DNA from: Mactromeris polynyma
Lineage: Eukaryota > Mollusca > Bivalvia > Venerida > Mactridae
DNA length: 64,000 bases
Direction: 5' to 3'
Assembly: GCA_032209605.1 (NCBI GenBank)
Contig: JASFXZ010000026.1
Span: forward strand, 2,542,001-2,606,000
The notes under the pieces: model-generated
The model's input: the letters and a program-made list of their open reading frames with translations, nothing else
Database searches by the model: none
Told to the model about the DNA's origin: nothing
Made by a program: the position numbers and the translations under genes
In this document: positions 37,209-50,761 of the stretch, piece by piece
Layout of the letters: each line of letters starts with the position of its first letter
How positions within the stretch are numbered: the first letter of the stretch is position 1

Positions 37209-37329
37209 TACGGAATACTGTTAGAGCCATCGCGATCTCGCCCTCACCTTTTTAGTTGACCAAGTGAAACAACCTGATCAATTAAAAAGGCGAGGGGCGA
37301 GATCGCGATGGCTCTAACATGATTCCGTA
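37209..37329. other. near-perfect 121-bp inverted repeat (hairpin)
   Basis: Arms of 51 and 52 nt (37209-37259 and 37278-37329) around an 18-nt loop. The central 23 nt, TTAGAGCCATCGCGATCTCG then CCC, is perfectly mirrored by GGG then CGAGATCGCGATGGCTCTAA. The outer ends TACGGAAT/ATTCCGTA and the inner ACCTTTTTAGTTGA/TCAATTAAAAAGGC also pair. It is GC-rich against the surroundings. Could be a small foldback MITE or a transcribed hairpin. Confidence 0.75.
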
Positions 37330-37611
37330 GTTTTGGCAGTACATTGACTGGGTTTTAAGAGTACGTTTCTCGACAGCATTATGTAAGATAGCAATATGTT
37401 ATAAGTTGACGAATGGATCACCCCAGCAAATAAGATCTTGGTATGGATATAGAATGTATCTGGAACTCGAAATACTGAGTGAAGCGACTAATACACTGTA
37501 TAGTGACTCATTTCTGCCGTCAGACGTAATGACGAGTTTGAAGGGCGCCAACTAGCCAGAACAACAACAAAAGCGCGGCATTACGAGACGATAATTGTCG
37601 TTATGGTGGGG
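37330..37611. other. short unique spacer
   Basis: Nothing recognised between the hairpin and the 42-bp array. Confidence 0.4.
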
Positions 37612-39450
37612 GAACCGGCATTGACCGGTGTACTGAGTACAGAGACCGGTATACCTAATACAGTGCCTGGTGTACTGCGTACAGAGACCGTTATACCTAG
37701 AACAGTGACCGGTGTACAGAGTACAGAGACTAATATACCTAGAACAGTGACCGGTGTACTGAGTACAGAGACCGGTATACCTAGAACAGTGACTGGTGTA
37801 CTGAGTACAGAGACCGTTATACCTAGAACAGTGACCGGTGTACTGAGTACAGAGACTGGTCTACCTAGAACAGTTACCGGTGTACTGAGTACAGACACCG
37901 ATATACCTAGAACAGTGACCGGTGTACGGAGTACATAAACTAGTATACCTAGAACAGTGACCGGTGTACTGAGTACAGAGACCGGTCTACCTAGAACAGT
38001 GCCTGGTGTACTGAGTACAGAGACCGTTATACCTAGAACAGTGTGTGTGGTGTACTGAGTACAGGGACTAATATACATAGAACAGTGACCGGTGTACTGA
38101 GTACAGAGACCGGTCTACCTAGAACAGTGACCGGTGTACTGAGTACAGAGACCGGTCTACCTAGAACAGTTACCGGTGTACTGAGTACAGAGACCGATAT
38201 ACCTAGAACAGTGACCGGTGTACTGAGTACATAAACTAGAATACCTAGAACAGTGACTGGTGTACGGAGTACATAAACTAGTATACCTAGAACAGTGAAC
38301 GGTGTACTGAGTACAGAGACCGGTCTACCTAGAACAGTGACCGGTGTACTGAGTACATAAACTAGAATACCTAGAACAGTGACCGGTGTACGGAGTACAT
38401 AAACTAGTATACCTAGAACAGTGACCGGTGTACAGAGTACAGAGACCGGTCTACCTAGAACAGTGACCGGTGTACTGAGTACAGAGACCGGTATACATAG
38501 AACAGTGACCGGTGTACTGAGTACAGAGACCGGTCTACATAGAACAGTGACCGGTGTACTGAGTACAGAGACCGGTCTACCTAGAACAGTGACCGGTGTC
38601 CTGAGTACAGAGACCGGTATACCTAGAACAGCGACCGGTGTACAGAGTACAGAGACCGGTATACCTAGAACAGTGCAAGGTGTACATAGTACAGAGACCG
38701 ATATACCTAGAACAGTGACCGGTGTACAGAGTACAGAGACCGGTATACCTAGAACAGTGACCGGTGTACTGAGTACAGAGACCGGTATACCTAGAACAGT
38801 GCAAGGTGTACAGAGTACAGAGACCGATATACCTAGAACAGTGACCGGTGTACAGAGTACAGAGACCGATATACCTAGAACAGTGACCGGTGTACTGAGT
38901 ACAGAGACCGGTATACCTAGAACAGTGACCGGTGTACTGAGTACAGAGACCGGTCTACATAGAACAGTGACCGGTGTACTGAGTACAGAGACCGGTCTAC
39001 CTAGAACAGTGACCGGTGTACTGAGTACAGAGACCGGTCTACCTAGAACAGTGACCGGTGTACTGAGTACAGAGACCGGTACACCTAGAACACCGACCGG
39101 TGTACAGAGTACAGAGACGATGTATACCTAGAACAGTGCCAGGTGTACAGAGTACAGAGACCAGTATACTTATAACAGTGCAAGGTGTACAGAGTACAGA
39201 GACCAGAATACTTATAACAGTGCCAGGTGTACAGAGTACAGAGACCAGTATACTTATAACAGTGCAAGGTGTACAGAGTACAGAGACCAGTATACTTATA
39301 ACAGTGCACGGTGTACAGAGTACAGAGACGAGTATACTTATAACAGTGCAAGGTGTACAGAGTACAGAGACCAGTATACTTATAACAGTGCAAGGTGTAC
39401 AGAGTACAGAGACCAGTATACTTATAACAGTGCCAGGTGTACAGGGTACG
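37612..39450. repeat. 42-bp minisatellite (about 44 copies) with two subfamilies
   Basis: Each unit contains ACCGGTGTACTGAGTACAGA then GACCGGTATACCTAGAACAGTG. From about 39120 the unit changes to ...GAGACCAGTATACTTATAAC then AGTGCAAGGTGTACAGAGTACA. Several units carry CGGAGTACATAAACTAG, which puts a TAA in the otherwise open frame. Open frames on both strands (up to 236 codons, TGVLSTETGIPRTV per unit) reflect the 42-bp period. Frames shift between blocks. Confidence 0.9.
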
Positions 39451-40338
39451 TCACTAATGCAGGTTTATTCATGGCCGCCCCCGTGTATTTCGTCCTTTAT
39501 GTTGGTCACAAAGGTGTTTCTGTATAGCCCCTACTAGCATTTTGTAAATTAGGGAACCGTTACCGAGAATAAATTGAAAGTTGAATACATTTTATTTGTT
39601 ACGGCCTTTCCTTATTTTCTCCATGTTTCATGAGCAGCGATTGTCTCTCGAATGATGATAAACGATATTGCCTTACAATTTAAAGAAACACTATGCCTTA
39701 GAAACAAGTGTTGTTTTGTTATGCGTATGCCTCGGACTCATGTAGACTATTCAGTGTTTGATGCATAAGTTATCCACATTTCTCGAATGTACAGTATTCC
39801 TTTACTAAAAACCCCTGTTCTTCAAATGACAAGTACAATATTTAGCACACTAACATAAAACATTCATGACACTTATGTTTAAAAGACTGTAAAGTTAATC
39901 TTTGGGTTATTGTCTTGCAGTGAGAGGGTCAGGTGTTTTAAGCGCCATTTTCTGTGGATGATTATTTTGTCCATTATTATATAACAGTGTATTTACTTGG
40001 GATAAATTGCAAATATAAAACAATTGGCTGGTCTATATGTTATTGTTTATGTCATTTCCGAAAGTGCATTCAATAATTGCGACATTAAATATCTACAATT
40101 ATGGTGGAGTTTGATGCAATTTTCATGCAAACGTGAAATTATTTCGATGCATTACTATTATTACTTATATCACTGCATCAAACCAAAAAATCTATATTAT
40201 AGATATGATAAATAGCCTATGAGCTTACTCGCCATAATGACAGAATTATACTGAATGCTGCGATGATCATTCAGTTGTAGTTCTATTTGATTGGTTGCTG
40301 ACGAAAACATGGACATAACTCAGTGCTACAGTGTTTTA
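39451..40338. other. unique AT-rich spacer between two arrays
   Basis: About 0.9 kb with no supportable feature. Confidence 0.45.
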
Positions 40339-43300
40339 GCAGAGACCATTACGTTTAGAGACACTATATCTAAGCTGAGACCATTACGTTTAGAGACACT
40401 ATATCTAAGCTGAGACCATTACGTCAGTGACACAGTGTCTAAGCTGAGACCATTACATTAGGGACACAGTGTCTAAGTTGATACCATTACGTCAGTGACA
40501 CAGTGTCTAAGCTGAGACCATTACGTCAGTGACACAGTGTCTAAGCTGAGACCATTACATTAGGGACACAGTGTCTAAGCTGAGACCATTACGTCAGTGA
40601 CACAGTGTCTAAGCTGAGACCATTACGTCAGTGACACAGTGTCTAAGCTGAGACCATTACGTCAGTGACACAGTGTCTAAGCTGAGACCATTACGTCAGT
40701 GACACAGTGTCTAAGCTGATACCATTACGTCAGTGACACAGTGTCTAAGTTGATACTATTACGTCAGTGACACAGTGTCTAAGCTGATACTATTACGTCA
40801 GTGACACAGTGTCTAAGTTGATACTATTACGTCAGTGACACAGTGTCTAAGCTGATACCATTACGTCAGTGACACAGTGTCTAAGCTGATACTATTACGT
40901 CAGTGACACAGTGTTAAAGCTGATACTATTACGTCAGTGACACAGTGTCTAAGCTGATACTATTACGTCAGTGACACAGTGTCTAAGCTGAGACCATTAC
41001 GTCAGTGACACAGTGTCTAAGCTGATACTATTACGTCAGTGACACAGTGTCTAAGCTGATACTATTACGTCAGTGACACAGTGTCTAAGCTGATACTATT
41101 ACGTCAGTGACACAGTGTTAAAGCTGATACTATTACGTCAGTGACACAGTGTCTAAGCTGATACTATTACGTCAGTGACACAGTGTCTAAGCTGAGACTA
41201 TTACGTCAGTGACACAGTGTCTAAGCTGAGACCATTACGTCAGTGACACAGTGTCTAAGCTGATACCATTACGTCAGTGACACAGTGTTAAAGCTGATAC
41301 CATTACGTCAGTGACACAGTGTCTAAGCTGATACTATTACGTCAGTGACACAGTGTCTAAGCTGATACTATTACGTCAGTGACACAGTGTCTAAGCTGAG
41401 ACCATTACGTCAGTGACACAGTGTCTAAGCTGATACTATTACGTCAGTGACACAGTGTCTAAGCTGATACTATTACGTCAGTGACACAGTTTCTAAGCTG
41501 ATACTATTACGTCAGTGACACAGTTTCTAAGCTGATACTATTACGTCAGTGACACAGTGTCTAAGCTGAGACCATTACGTCAGTGACACAGTGTCTAAGC
41601 TGATACCATTACGTCAGTGACACAGTGTTAAAGCTGATACCATTACGTCAGTGACACAGTGTCTAAGCTGATACTATTACGTCAGTGACACAGTGTCTAA
41701 TCTGATACTATTACGTCAGTGACACAGTTTCTAAGCTGATACTATTACGTCAGTGACACAGTTTCTAAGCTGATACTATTACGTCAGTGACACAGTTTCT
41801 AAGCTGAGACCTTCACGTCAGTGACACAGTTTCTAAGCTGATACTATTACATCAGTGACACAGTGTCTAAGCCGAGACCATTACGTTAGGGACACAGTAT
41901 CTAAGCTGAGACCATTACGTTAGGGACACTGCGTCTAAGCTGATACCAATACGTCAGTGACACAGTGTTAAAGCTGATACCAATACGTCAGTGACACAGT
42001 GTTAAAGCTGATACCATTACGTCAGTGACACAGTTTCTAAGCTGATACCATTACGTCAGTGACACAGTGTCTAAGCTGATACCATTACGTCAGTGACACA
42101 GTGTTAAAGCTGAGACCATTACGTTAGGGACACAGTGTCTAAGCTGATACCATTACGTCAGTGACACAGTGTCTAAGTTGATACTATTACGTCAGTGACA
42201 CAGTGTTAAAGCTGATACCATTACGTCAGTGACACAGTGTCTAAGCTGAGACCATTACGTTAGGGACACAGTGTCTAAGCTGATACTATTACGTCAGTGA
42301 CACAGTGTCTAAGCTGATACTATTACGTCAGTGACACAGTGTTAAAGCTGATACCATTACGTCAGTGACACAGTGTCTAAGCTGATACCATTACATCAGT
42401 GACACAGTGTCTAAGCTGAGACCATTACGTTAGTGACACAGTGTCTAAGCTGAGACCATTACGTTAGGGACACAGTGTCTAAGCTGAGACCATTACGTTA
42501 GGGACACAGTTTCTAAGCTGAGACCATTACGTTAGGGACACAGTGTCTAAGCTGAGACCATTACGTCAGTGACACAGTGTCTAAGCTGAGACCATTACGT
42601 CAGTGAAACAGTGTCTAAGCTGATACCATTACGTTAGGGACACAGTGTCTAAGCTGAGACCATTACGTCAGTGAAACAGTGTCTAAGCTGAGACCATTAC
42701 GTTAGGGACACAGTGTCTAAGCTGAGACCATTACGTCAGTGAAACAGTGTCTAAGCTGAGACCATTACGTCAGTGACACAGTGTCTAAGCTGAGACCATT
42801 ACGTCAGTGAAACAGTGTCTAAGCTGAGACCATTACGTTAGGGACACAGTGTCTAAGCTGAGACCATTACGTCAGTGACACAGTGTCTAAGCTGAGACCA
42901 TTACGTCAGTGACACAGTGTCTAAGCTGAGACCATTACGTCAGTGACACAGTGTCTAAGTTGATACCATAACGTCAGTGACACAGTGTCTAAGCTGAGAC
43001 CATTACGTCAGTGACACAGTGTCTAAGTTGATACTATTACGTCAGTGACACAGTGTCTAAGCTGAGACCATTACGTCAGTGACACAGTGTCTAAGTTGAT
43101 ACTATTACGTCAGTGACACAGTGTCTAAGTTGATACCATTACGTCAGTGACACAGTGTCGAAGCTGAGACCATTACGTCAGTAACACAGTGTCTAAGCTG
43201 AGACCATTACGTCAGTGACACAGTGTCTAAGCTGAGACCATTACGTCAGTGACACAGTGTCTAAGCTGAGACCATTACGTTAGGGCACACAGTGTCTAAG

Positions 43301-46300
43301 CTGATACTATTACGTCAGTGACACAGTGTCTAAGCTGAGACCATTACGTTAGGGACACAGTTTCTAAGCTGAGACCATTACGTTAGGGACACAGTGTCTA
43401 GGCTGAGACCATTACGTCAGTGACACAGTGTCTAAGCTGAGACCATTACGTTAGGGCACAATTTCTAAGCTGAGACCATTACGTTAGGGACACAGTGTCT
43501 TGGCTGAGACCATTACGTCAGTGACACAGTGTCTAAGCTGATACCATTACGTTAGGGACACAGTGTCTAAGCTGAGACAATTACGTTAGGGACACATTGT
43601 CTAAGCTGAGACCATTACGTTAAGGACAGTTTCTAAGCTGAGACCATTACGTTAGGGACACAGTGTCTAAGCTGAGACAATTACGTTAGGGACAGTGTCT
43701 AAGCTGAGACCATTACGTCAGTGACACAGTGTCTAAGCTGAGACCATTACGTCAGTGACACAGTTTCTAATCTGATACCATTACGTCAGTGACACAGTGT
43801 CTAAGTTGATACTATTACGTCAGTGACACAGTGTCTAAGCTGAGACCATTACGTCAGTGACACAGTGTCTAAGCTGAGACCATTACGTTAGGGACACAGT
43901 GTCTAAGCTGATACTATTACGTCAGTGACACAGTGTCTAAGCTGATACTATTACGTCAGTGACACAGTGTCTAAGCTGAGACCATTACGTCAGTGACACA
44001 GTGTCTAAGCTGAGACCATTACGTTAGTGACACAGTGTCTAAGCTGAGACCATTACGTTAGGGACACAGTTTCTAAGCTGAGACCATTACGTTAGGGACA
44101 CAGTGTCTAAGCTGAGACAATTACGTTAGGGACACAATATATAAGCTGAGACCATTACGTTAGGGACACTGTGTCTAAGCTGAGACCATTACGTTAGGGA
44201 CACAGTATCTAAGCTGAGACCATTACGTTAGGGACACTGTGTCTAAGCTGAGACCATTACGTTAGGGACACTGTGTCTAAGCTGAGACCATTACGTTAGG
44301 GACACTGTGTCTAAGCTGAGACCATTACGTTAGGGACACAGTGTCTAGTCTGAGACCATTACGTCAGTGACACAGTGTCTAAGCTGAGACCATTACATTA
44401 GGGACACAGTGTCTAAGCTGAGACCATTACGTTAGGGACACAGTGTCTAAGCTGAGACCATTACGTTAAGGACACAGTTTCTAAGCTGAGACCATTACGT
44501 TAGGGACACAGTGTCTAAGCTGAGACCATTACGTTAGGGACACAGTGTCTAAGCTGAGACCATTACGTCAGTGACACAGTGTCTAAGCTGAGACCATTAC
44601 GTCAGTGACACAGTGTCTAAGCTGATACTATTACGTCAGTGACACAGTGTCTAAGCTGAGACCATTACGTTAGGGACACAGTATCTAAGCTGAGACCATT
44701 ACGTTAGGGACACTGTGTCTTAGCTGAGACCATTAATATAGGGACACTGTTTTTAAGCAGAGACCATTAATATAGGGACACTGTTTTTAAGCTGAGACCA
44801 TTGATATAGGGACACTGTTTTTAAGCTGAGACCATTACGTTAGGGACACAGTGTCATAGCTGAGACCATTACGTTAGGGACATTGTGACTAATTTTGAGA
44901 CCATTACGTTATGGACACTGTGACAAGGCTGAGACCATTACGTTAGGGACATTGTTACTAAGCTGAGACCATTACGTTAGGGACACTGTGACTAAGCTGA
45001 GACCATTACGTCAGTGACACAGTCACTAAGCTGAGACCATTACGTCAGGGACGCTGTGCCTAAGCTGAGACCATAACATTAGGGACACTGTGACTAAGCT
45101 GAGACCATTACATTATTGACACTGTGACTAAGCTGAGACCATTACGTCAGGGACACTGTGACTAAGCCATGACCATTACGTTAGAGACACTGTGACTAAA
45201 CTGAGACCATTACGTTAGGGACACTGTGACTAAGCTGAGACCATTACGTTAGGGACACTGTGACTAAGCTGAAACCATTACGTTAGGGACACTGTGACTA
45301 AGCTGAGACCATTACGTTAGGGACACTGTGACTAAGCTGAAACCATTACGTTAGGGACACTGTGACTAAGCTGAGACGATTACGTTAGGGACACTGTGAC
45401 TAAGCTGAGACGATTACGTTAGGGACACTGTGACTAAGCTGAGACCATTACGTTAGGGGCACTGTGTCTAAGCTGAGACCATTACGTTAGGGACACTGTG
45501 ACTAAGCTGAGACCATTACGGTAGGGACACTGTGGCTAAGCTGAAACCATTACGTTAGGGACACTGTGTCTAAGCTGAGACCATTGCGTTAGGGACACTG
45601 TGGCTAAGCTGAAACCATTACGTTAGGGACACTGTGACTAAGCTGAGACCATTACGTTAGGGATACTGTGACTAAGCTGAGACCATTACGTTAGGGACAC
45701 TGTGGCTAAGCTGAAACCATTACGTTAGGGACACTGTGACTAAGCTGAGACCATTACGTCAGAGACACTGTGACTAAGCTGAGACCATTACGTTAGGGAT
45801 ACTGTGACTAAGCTGAGACCATTACGTTAGGGATACTGTGACTAAGCTGAGACCCTTACGTTAGGGACACTGTGGCTAAGCTGAAACCATTACGTTAGGG
45901 ACACTGTGACTAAGCTGAGACGATTACGTTAGGGACACTGTGACTAAGCTGAGACGATTACGTTAGGGACACTGTGACTAAGCTGAGACCATTACGTTAG
46001 GGGCACTGTGTCTAAGCTGAGACCATTACGTTAGGGACACTGTGACTAAGCTGATACCATTACGTTAGGGACACTGTGGCTAAGCTGAAACCATTACGTT
46101 AGGGACACTGTGTCTAAGCTGAGACCATTACGTTAGGGACACTGTGACTAAGCTGAAACCATTACGTTAGGGACACTGTGACTAAGCTGAGACCATTACG
46201 TCAGAGACACTGTGACTAAGCTGAGACCATTACGTTAGGGATACTGTGACTAAGCTGAGACCATTACGTAAGGGATACTGTGACTAAGCTGAGACCATTA

Positions 46301-46646
46301 CGTTAGGGACACTGTGGCTAAGCTGAAACCATTACGTTAGGGACACTGTGGCTAAGCTGAAACCATTACGTCAGGGACACTGTGACTAAGCAAGCTGAGA
46401 CCATTACGTTAGGGACACTGTGGCTAAGCTGAAACCATTACGTAAGGGACACTGTGACTAAGCTGGGACCATTACGTAAGGGACACTGTGACTAAGCAAG
46501 CTGAGACCATTACGTTAGTGACACTGTGACTAAGCTGAGACCATTACGTTAGGGACACTGTGACTAAGCTGAGACCATTACGTTAGGGACACTGTGACTA
46601 AGCTGAGACCATTACGTTAGGGGCACTGTGTCTAAGCTGAGACCAT
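40339..46646. repeat. 34-bp satellite array, about 185 monomers
   Basis: The monomer is GCTGAGACCATTACGTCAGT plus GACACAGTGTCTAA. Subfamilies are ordered. About 40.7-42.4 kb is mainly ...GATACTATTACGTCAGTGAC. 42.4-44.7 kb mixes ACGTCAGTGACACAGTGTCT with ACGTTAGGGACACAGTGTCT. From about 44.88 kb units are ACGTTAGGGACACTGTGACT. Periodicity is kept almost throughout, with rare indels (an extra AAGC at about 46390 and 46495). No coding content. This is the largest feature in the window. Confidence 0.95.
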
Positions 46647-46654
46647 CTTGGAGT

Positions 46655-46769
46655 TCCGATTGAATGTGAATTCATGAAGTTTAAATCGTGAATTCATAAA
46701 GATAAAGTCGTGAAATCATGAAAATTTAAGATTTTTTTGCAGCGGAAATGTCACCACCAGGCTTGCGTA
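46655..46769. mobile_element. MITE family C, copy 3, at the satellite edge
   Basis: GAATTCATGAAGTTTAAATC and GTGAATTCATAAAGATAAAG lead to the conserved right end ATGTCACCACCAGGCTTGCGTA. It begins within 10 bp of the last 34-bp monomer. Confidence 0.55.
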
Positions 46770-47264
46770 AAAGTAACCTTAAAGTGTACGTACGTGCATA
46801 TCATCATACTACTAGGCTCAACATTGAAAACCTAAACTTGCACTACATATCAAAGTAGAATTAGAACTTATTTATTAGAAGGGATTGTCACTTGATTAAC
46901 ATTTTAACATAATCAAAGGTAACCTATTCATCTACTATATTGAACTTATACTAGAATTAATGTAATACTACATTATAATGGAAGACACTGTATAGAACAC
47001 AGAACATAAACATGTGTTTTTTGACAATAATCACATCACATATGCACCCAGACGAGAAATGCTATGACATTGGATATTATCTAAAACAATATCAATATTG
47101 AACAGCAATTTCACGCCTGACGATCCGATCTCACAGTTGATGGGTCAACGCTTGCGACAACTCAGGAAGCGTAATTCTTGGCGAAATTGAAAGCGTTTTA
47201 ATCAATGACATGAAAGAACGTCATTAAACATAAAGGTTCTGGTTTGATGCAAGTCCAGACGCTA
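46770..47264. other. unique spacer
   Basis: About 0.5 kb between the satellite and the first 80-bp array. Nothing recognised. Confidence 0.45.
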
Positions 47265-48975
47265 TTCTGAGACATGTTTCTAATTTAGATATGAATAAAC
47301 AACTAACTCTTTGCAACGAACAGATATTTTCGTTTGTGCATCAATGATTCAAAGTAGTAAGACTTGAGACTACAGTTATATAACTAACTCTTGCAAAGGA
47401 AATATATAAATTTTCGTGGGTGTATCAATGATTTACAACAGTAAGACGTGAGACTACAGTTATATAACTAACTCTTACAATGGAGAGATATTTTTGTTTG
47501 TGTATCAATGATTCACAGTAGTAAGACTTGAGACTACAGTTATATAACTAACTCTTACAATGGAGAGATATTTTCGTTTGTGTATCAATGATTCACAGTA
47601 GTAAGACTTGAGACTACAGTTATATAACTAACTCTTACAATGGAGAGATATTTTCGTTTGTGTATCAATGATTCACAGTAGTAAGACTTGAGACTACAGT
47701 TATATAACTAACTCTTGCAGTGGAGAGATATTTTTGTTTGTGTATCAATGATTCACAGTAGTAAGACTTGAGACTACAGTTATATAACTAACTCTTGCAA
47801 TGGAGAGATATTTTTGTTTGTGTATCAATGATTCACAGTAGTAAGACTTGAGACTTCAGTTTTATAACTAACTCTAGCAACGAACAAATGTTTTCGTGTG
47901 TGCATCAATGATTCACAGTAGTAATACTTGAGACTACAGTTATATAACTAACTCTAGCAACGAACAGATATTTTTGTTTGTGTATCAATGATTCACAGTA
48001 GTAAGACTTGAGACTACAGTTATATAACTAACTCTAGCAACGAACAGATGTTTTCGTTTGTGTATCAATGATTCACAGTAGTAAGACTTGAGACTACAGT
48101 TATATAACTAACTCTTGCAATGGAGAGATATTTTTGTTTGTGTATCAATGATTCACAGTAGTAAGACTTGAGACTACAGTTTTATAACTAACTCTAGCAA
48201 CGAACAGATGTTTTCGTTTGTGTATCAATGATTCACAGTAGTAAGACTTGAGACTACAGTTATATAACTAACTCTAGCAACGAACAGATGTTTTCGTTTG
48301 TGTATCAATGATTCACAGTAGTAATACTTGAGACTACAGTTATATAACTAACTCTAGCAACGAACAGATATTTTTGTTTGTGTATCAATGATTCACAGTA
48401 GTAAGACTTGAGACTACAGTTATATAACTAACTCTAGCAACGAACAGATGTTTTCGTTTGTGTATCAATGATTCACAGTAGTAAGACTTGAGACTACAGT
48501 TATATAACTAACTCTAGCAACGAACAGATATTTTCGTTTGTGTATCAATGATTCACAGTAGTAAGACTTGAGACTACAGTTATATAACTAACTCTAGCAA
48601 CGAACAGATATTTTCGTTTGTGTATCAATGATTCACAGTAGTAAGATTTGAGACTACAGTTATATAACTAACTCTTACAATGGAGAGATATTTTCGTTTG
48701 TGTATCAATGATTCCCAGTAGTAAGATTTGAGACTACAGTTATATAACTAACTCTTGCAATGGAGAGATATTTTCGTTCGTGTATCAATGATTCCCAGTA
48801 GTAAGATTTGAGACTACAGTTATATAACTAACTCTTGTAATGGAGAGATATTTTCGTTTGTGTATCAATGATTCCCAGTAGTAAGATTTGAGACTACAGT
48901 TATATAACTAACTCTTGCGATGGAGAGATATTTTCGTTCGTGTATAAATGATTTACAGTAGCTAGACTTGAGACT
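47265..48975. repeat. 80-bp tandem array 1 (about 21 copies)
   Basis: The unit contains GACTTGAGACTACAGTTATA, TAACTAACTCTTGCAATGGA, GAGATATTTTCGTTTGTGTA and TCAATGATTCACAGTAGTAA. Two main variants alternate in blocks: CTCTTGCAATGGAGAG and CTCTAGCAACGAACAG. The left edge (ATATGAATAAACAAC...TTTGCAACGAACAGAT) resembles the left edges of arrays 2 and 3. Confidence 0.95.
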
Positions 48976-50523
48976 AAAGTTACATGCATTAAATACATAT
49001 ATTTGGCCTCAAAATTACTATCAAAAGTATTGCAAACTGACCATAGATTTAATTGAATTATCTGCAACGACTAAATATTAAACTTTTATTATAGACCCAT
49101 TACGAAGTCAAATCGCATCCACTGTATGAGATACATATTTATATATATGCGCATGAATTGCAAATAGTCCTTCTTTTTTTGTATGCCGGACACTGTCTTT
49201 GTGAAATGTCTACATCTAATCATCCTTGATATTGGAAGGAAATATCCGGTTTTTCGACGTGTTCACTAGTATTGACATTGATGTGAGGTTTTTCGTAGAA
49301 TTATAAATTTAACCTTTTTAAACCGCGTCATTTCTGGGGGGGGGGGGAGCATGTCCATGTATAAACACGTAATTTACGTTAATATCTGGTAAGCAAGACG
49401 AATAGTGTACCACAACACCGTGTCCTTGAATTTTAATTCACATCATATTTGCAATAAACTAATAGACGGTGCAAACATATATTTCATAAGTAAATATAAT
49501 CTAAAATTTATGCAAGACAATCTCACTCTGCGTAGACCAGCTGGTTCTCGTTTTCGGTATGAGATAAATTGTGTACGTCTGCTGGCATGTTACAGTTTTC
49601 TATGATTATAGGATAAATAATACAATGTATTGATCTCTACCACAGAGAGACGTGAAAATAATGACGATGTATTCCACCAGGCAGCCAAATTACGCGCTTA
49701 TAGCGAGGTAATAGTTTTAATTGGAAATCATTGTACTTAGTGACTACAATTTCCCAAGACAAACCATCGCTTCTGTCCTTCAGCAGAAAACCAGACAGAT
49801 TTTGGCAAAACATGTGGCATCCCTCATCAATCATACCATATCTTGTAAGTTGGTTATTGGGTAATTGGTTACTATTTTATTGTTGATATGTTAACATTAC
49901 GTCTTTCATTTTATTGTTGGAATAAAATCAGACTATACTATTTAGAGAAACTTTTACAGTTTTAGTTTATTACACAGTAGCTGTTGTTGAATCATTGTCT
50001 TTTGTCAATGTTTTGTTATTTTATTACTTTCAAAAATCTGAAAAGGAAACCTCTCTTGAACACACAACTTTAATCACTCATGGTCCAAGACTTTAATAAC
50101 ATAATGAATAGGTAACTGGTATGAAATCTTGATCATGTAAAGTAACCTGTACCGGCCGTGTTGTTAATCTATTAAGATATCAATATAAGTCTATCGTAGA
50201 CATATGTTTTACTTTCGAGGAAAGTGTCAAATAATACATGACTGATACAGCCTTTCCACTGATGTTGAGAAGCAAAACATCGCGCTAACAGCAGTAAAGC
50301 ATTTAATTCTGCATCCCAGACTTGTTTCAATTTCTATGTCAGGAAAAACAATATTTATAAGAAAATCATTTTGATCCCATATTAATGCGTGTTCGCTAGT
50401 GTAGCAACATGTAAGTAAATCCAAGAATAAATGTAAAAGGTCTTGAGATATTTCATAAGTGCGCTTTAAGAACAACGTTAAATGACTTTGAAACAAACTT
50501 GCTTTGTCAGCCACAACTGGTTG

Positions 50524-50757
50524 TCGAATTCAAGACAATACAGGACCGCGATGGCAATCAACAACCGCAATGGCAAGCAAGGACCGCAATGTCAATCAAG
50601 AACCGCAATGGCAATTAATGACCGCGATGGCAATCAGCGATCGCAATGGCAATCAATGACCGTAAAGTCAATCAAGGACCGTAAAGGCAACCAACGTCCG
50701 CAATGGCAATCAAGGACCGTAATGGTAATCAAGAACCGCAATTGCAAGCAATACCAA
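50524..50757. repeat. 19-bp minisatellite, left block of copy A
   Basis: The unit is GGACCGCAATGGCAATCAA, about 12 copies, with GCAATGGCAATCAATGACC variants. It is interrupted at its right edge by the LINE and resumes after it at 52168. Confidence 0.85.
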
Positions 50758-50761
50758 TCGC

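Noticed and set aside
38421..39131. Mucin-like Thr/Ser-rich protein (236 codons) in the 42-bp repeat
   Set aside because: The frame is broken by TAA-bearing units and shifts between blocks, and the minus strand is also open. It behaves like a minisatellite.
40339..46646. CRISPR array or telomeric repeat
   Set aside because: There are no unique spacers between repeats, and the TTAGGG-like word in GTTAGGGACAC occurs once per 34 bp rather than in tandem. It is an ordinary satellite in an animal genome.
49637..49834. Gene conserved between the two duplicated segments (minus-strand frames here and at 55309-55539)
   Set aside because: The similarity follows from recent duplication of the whole segment. 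No domain is recognised and the ends of the frames differ between copies.
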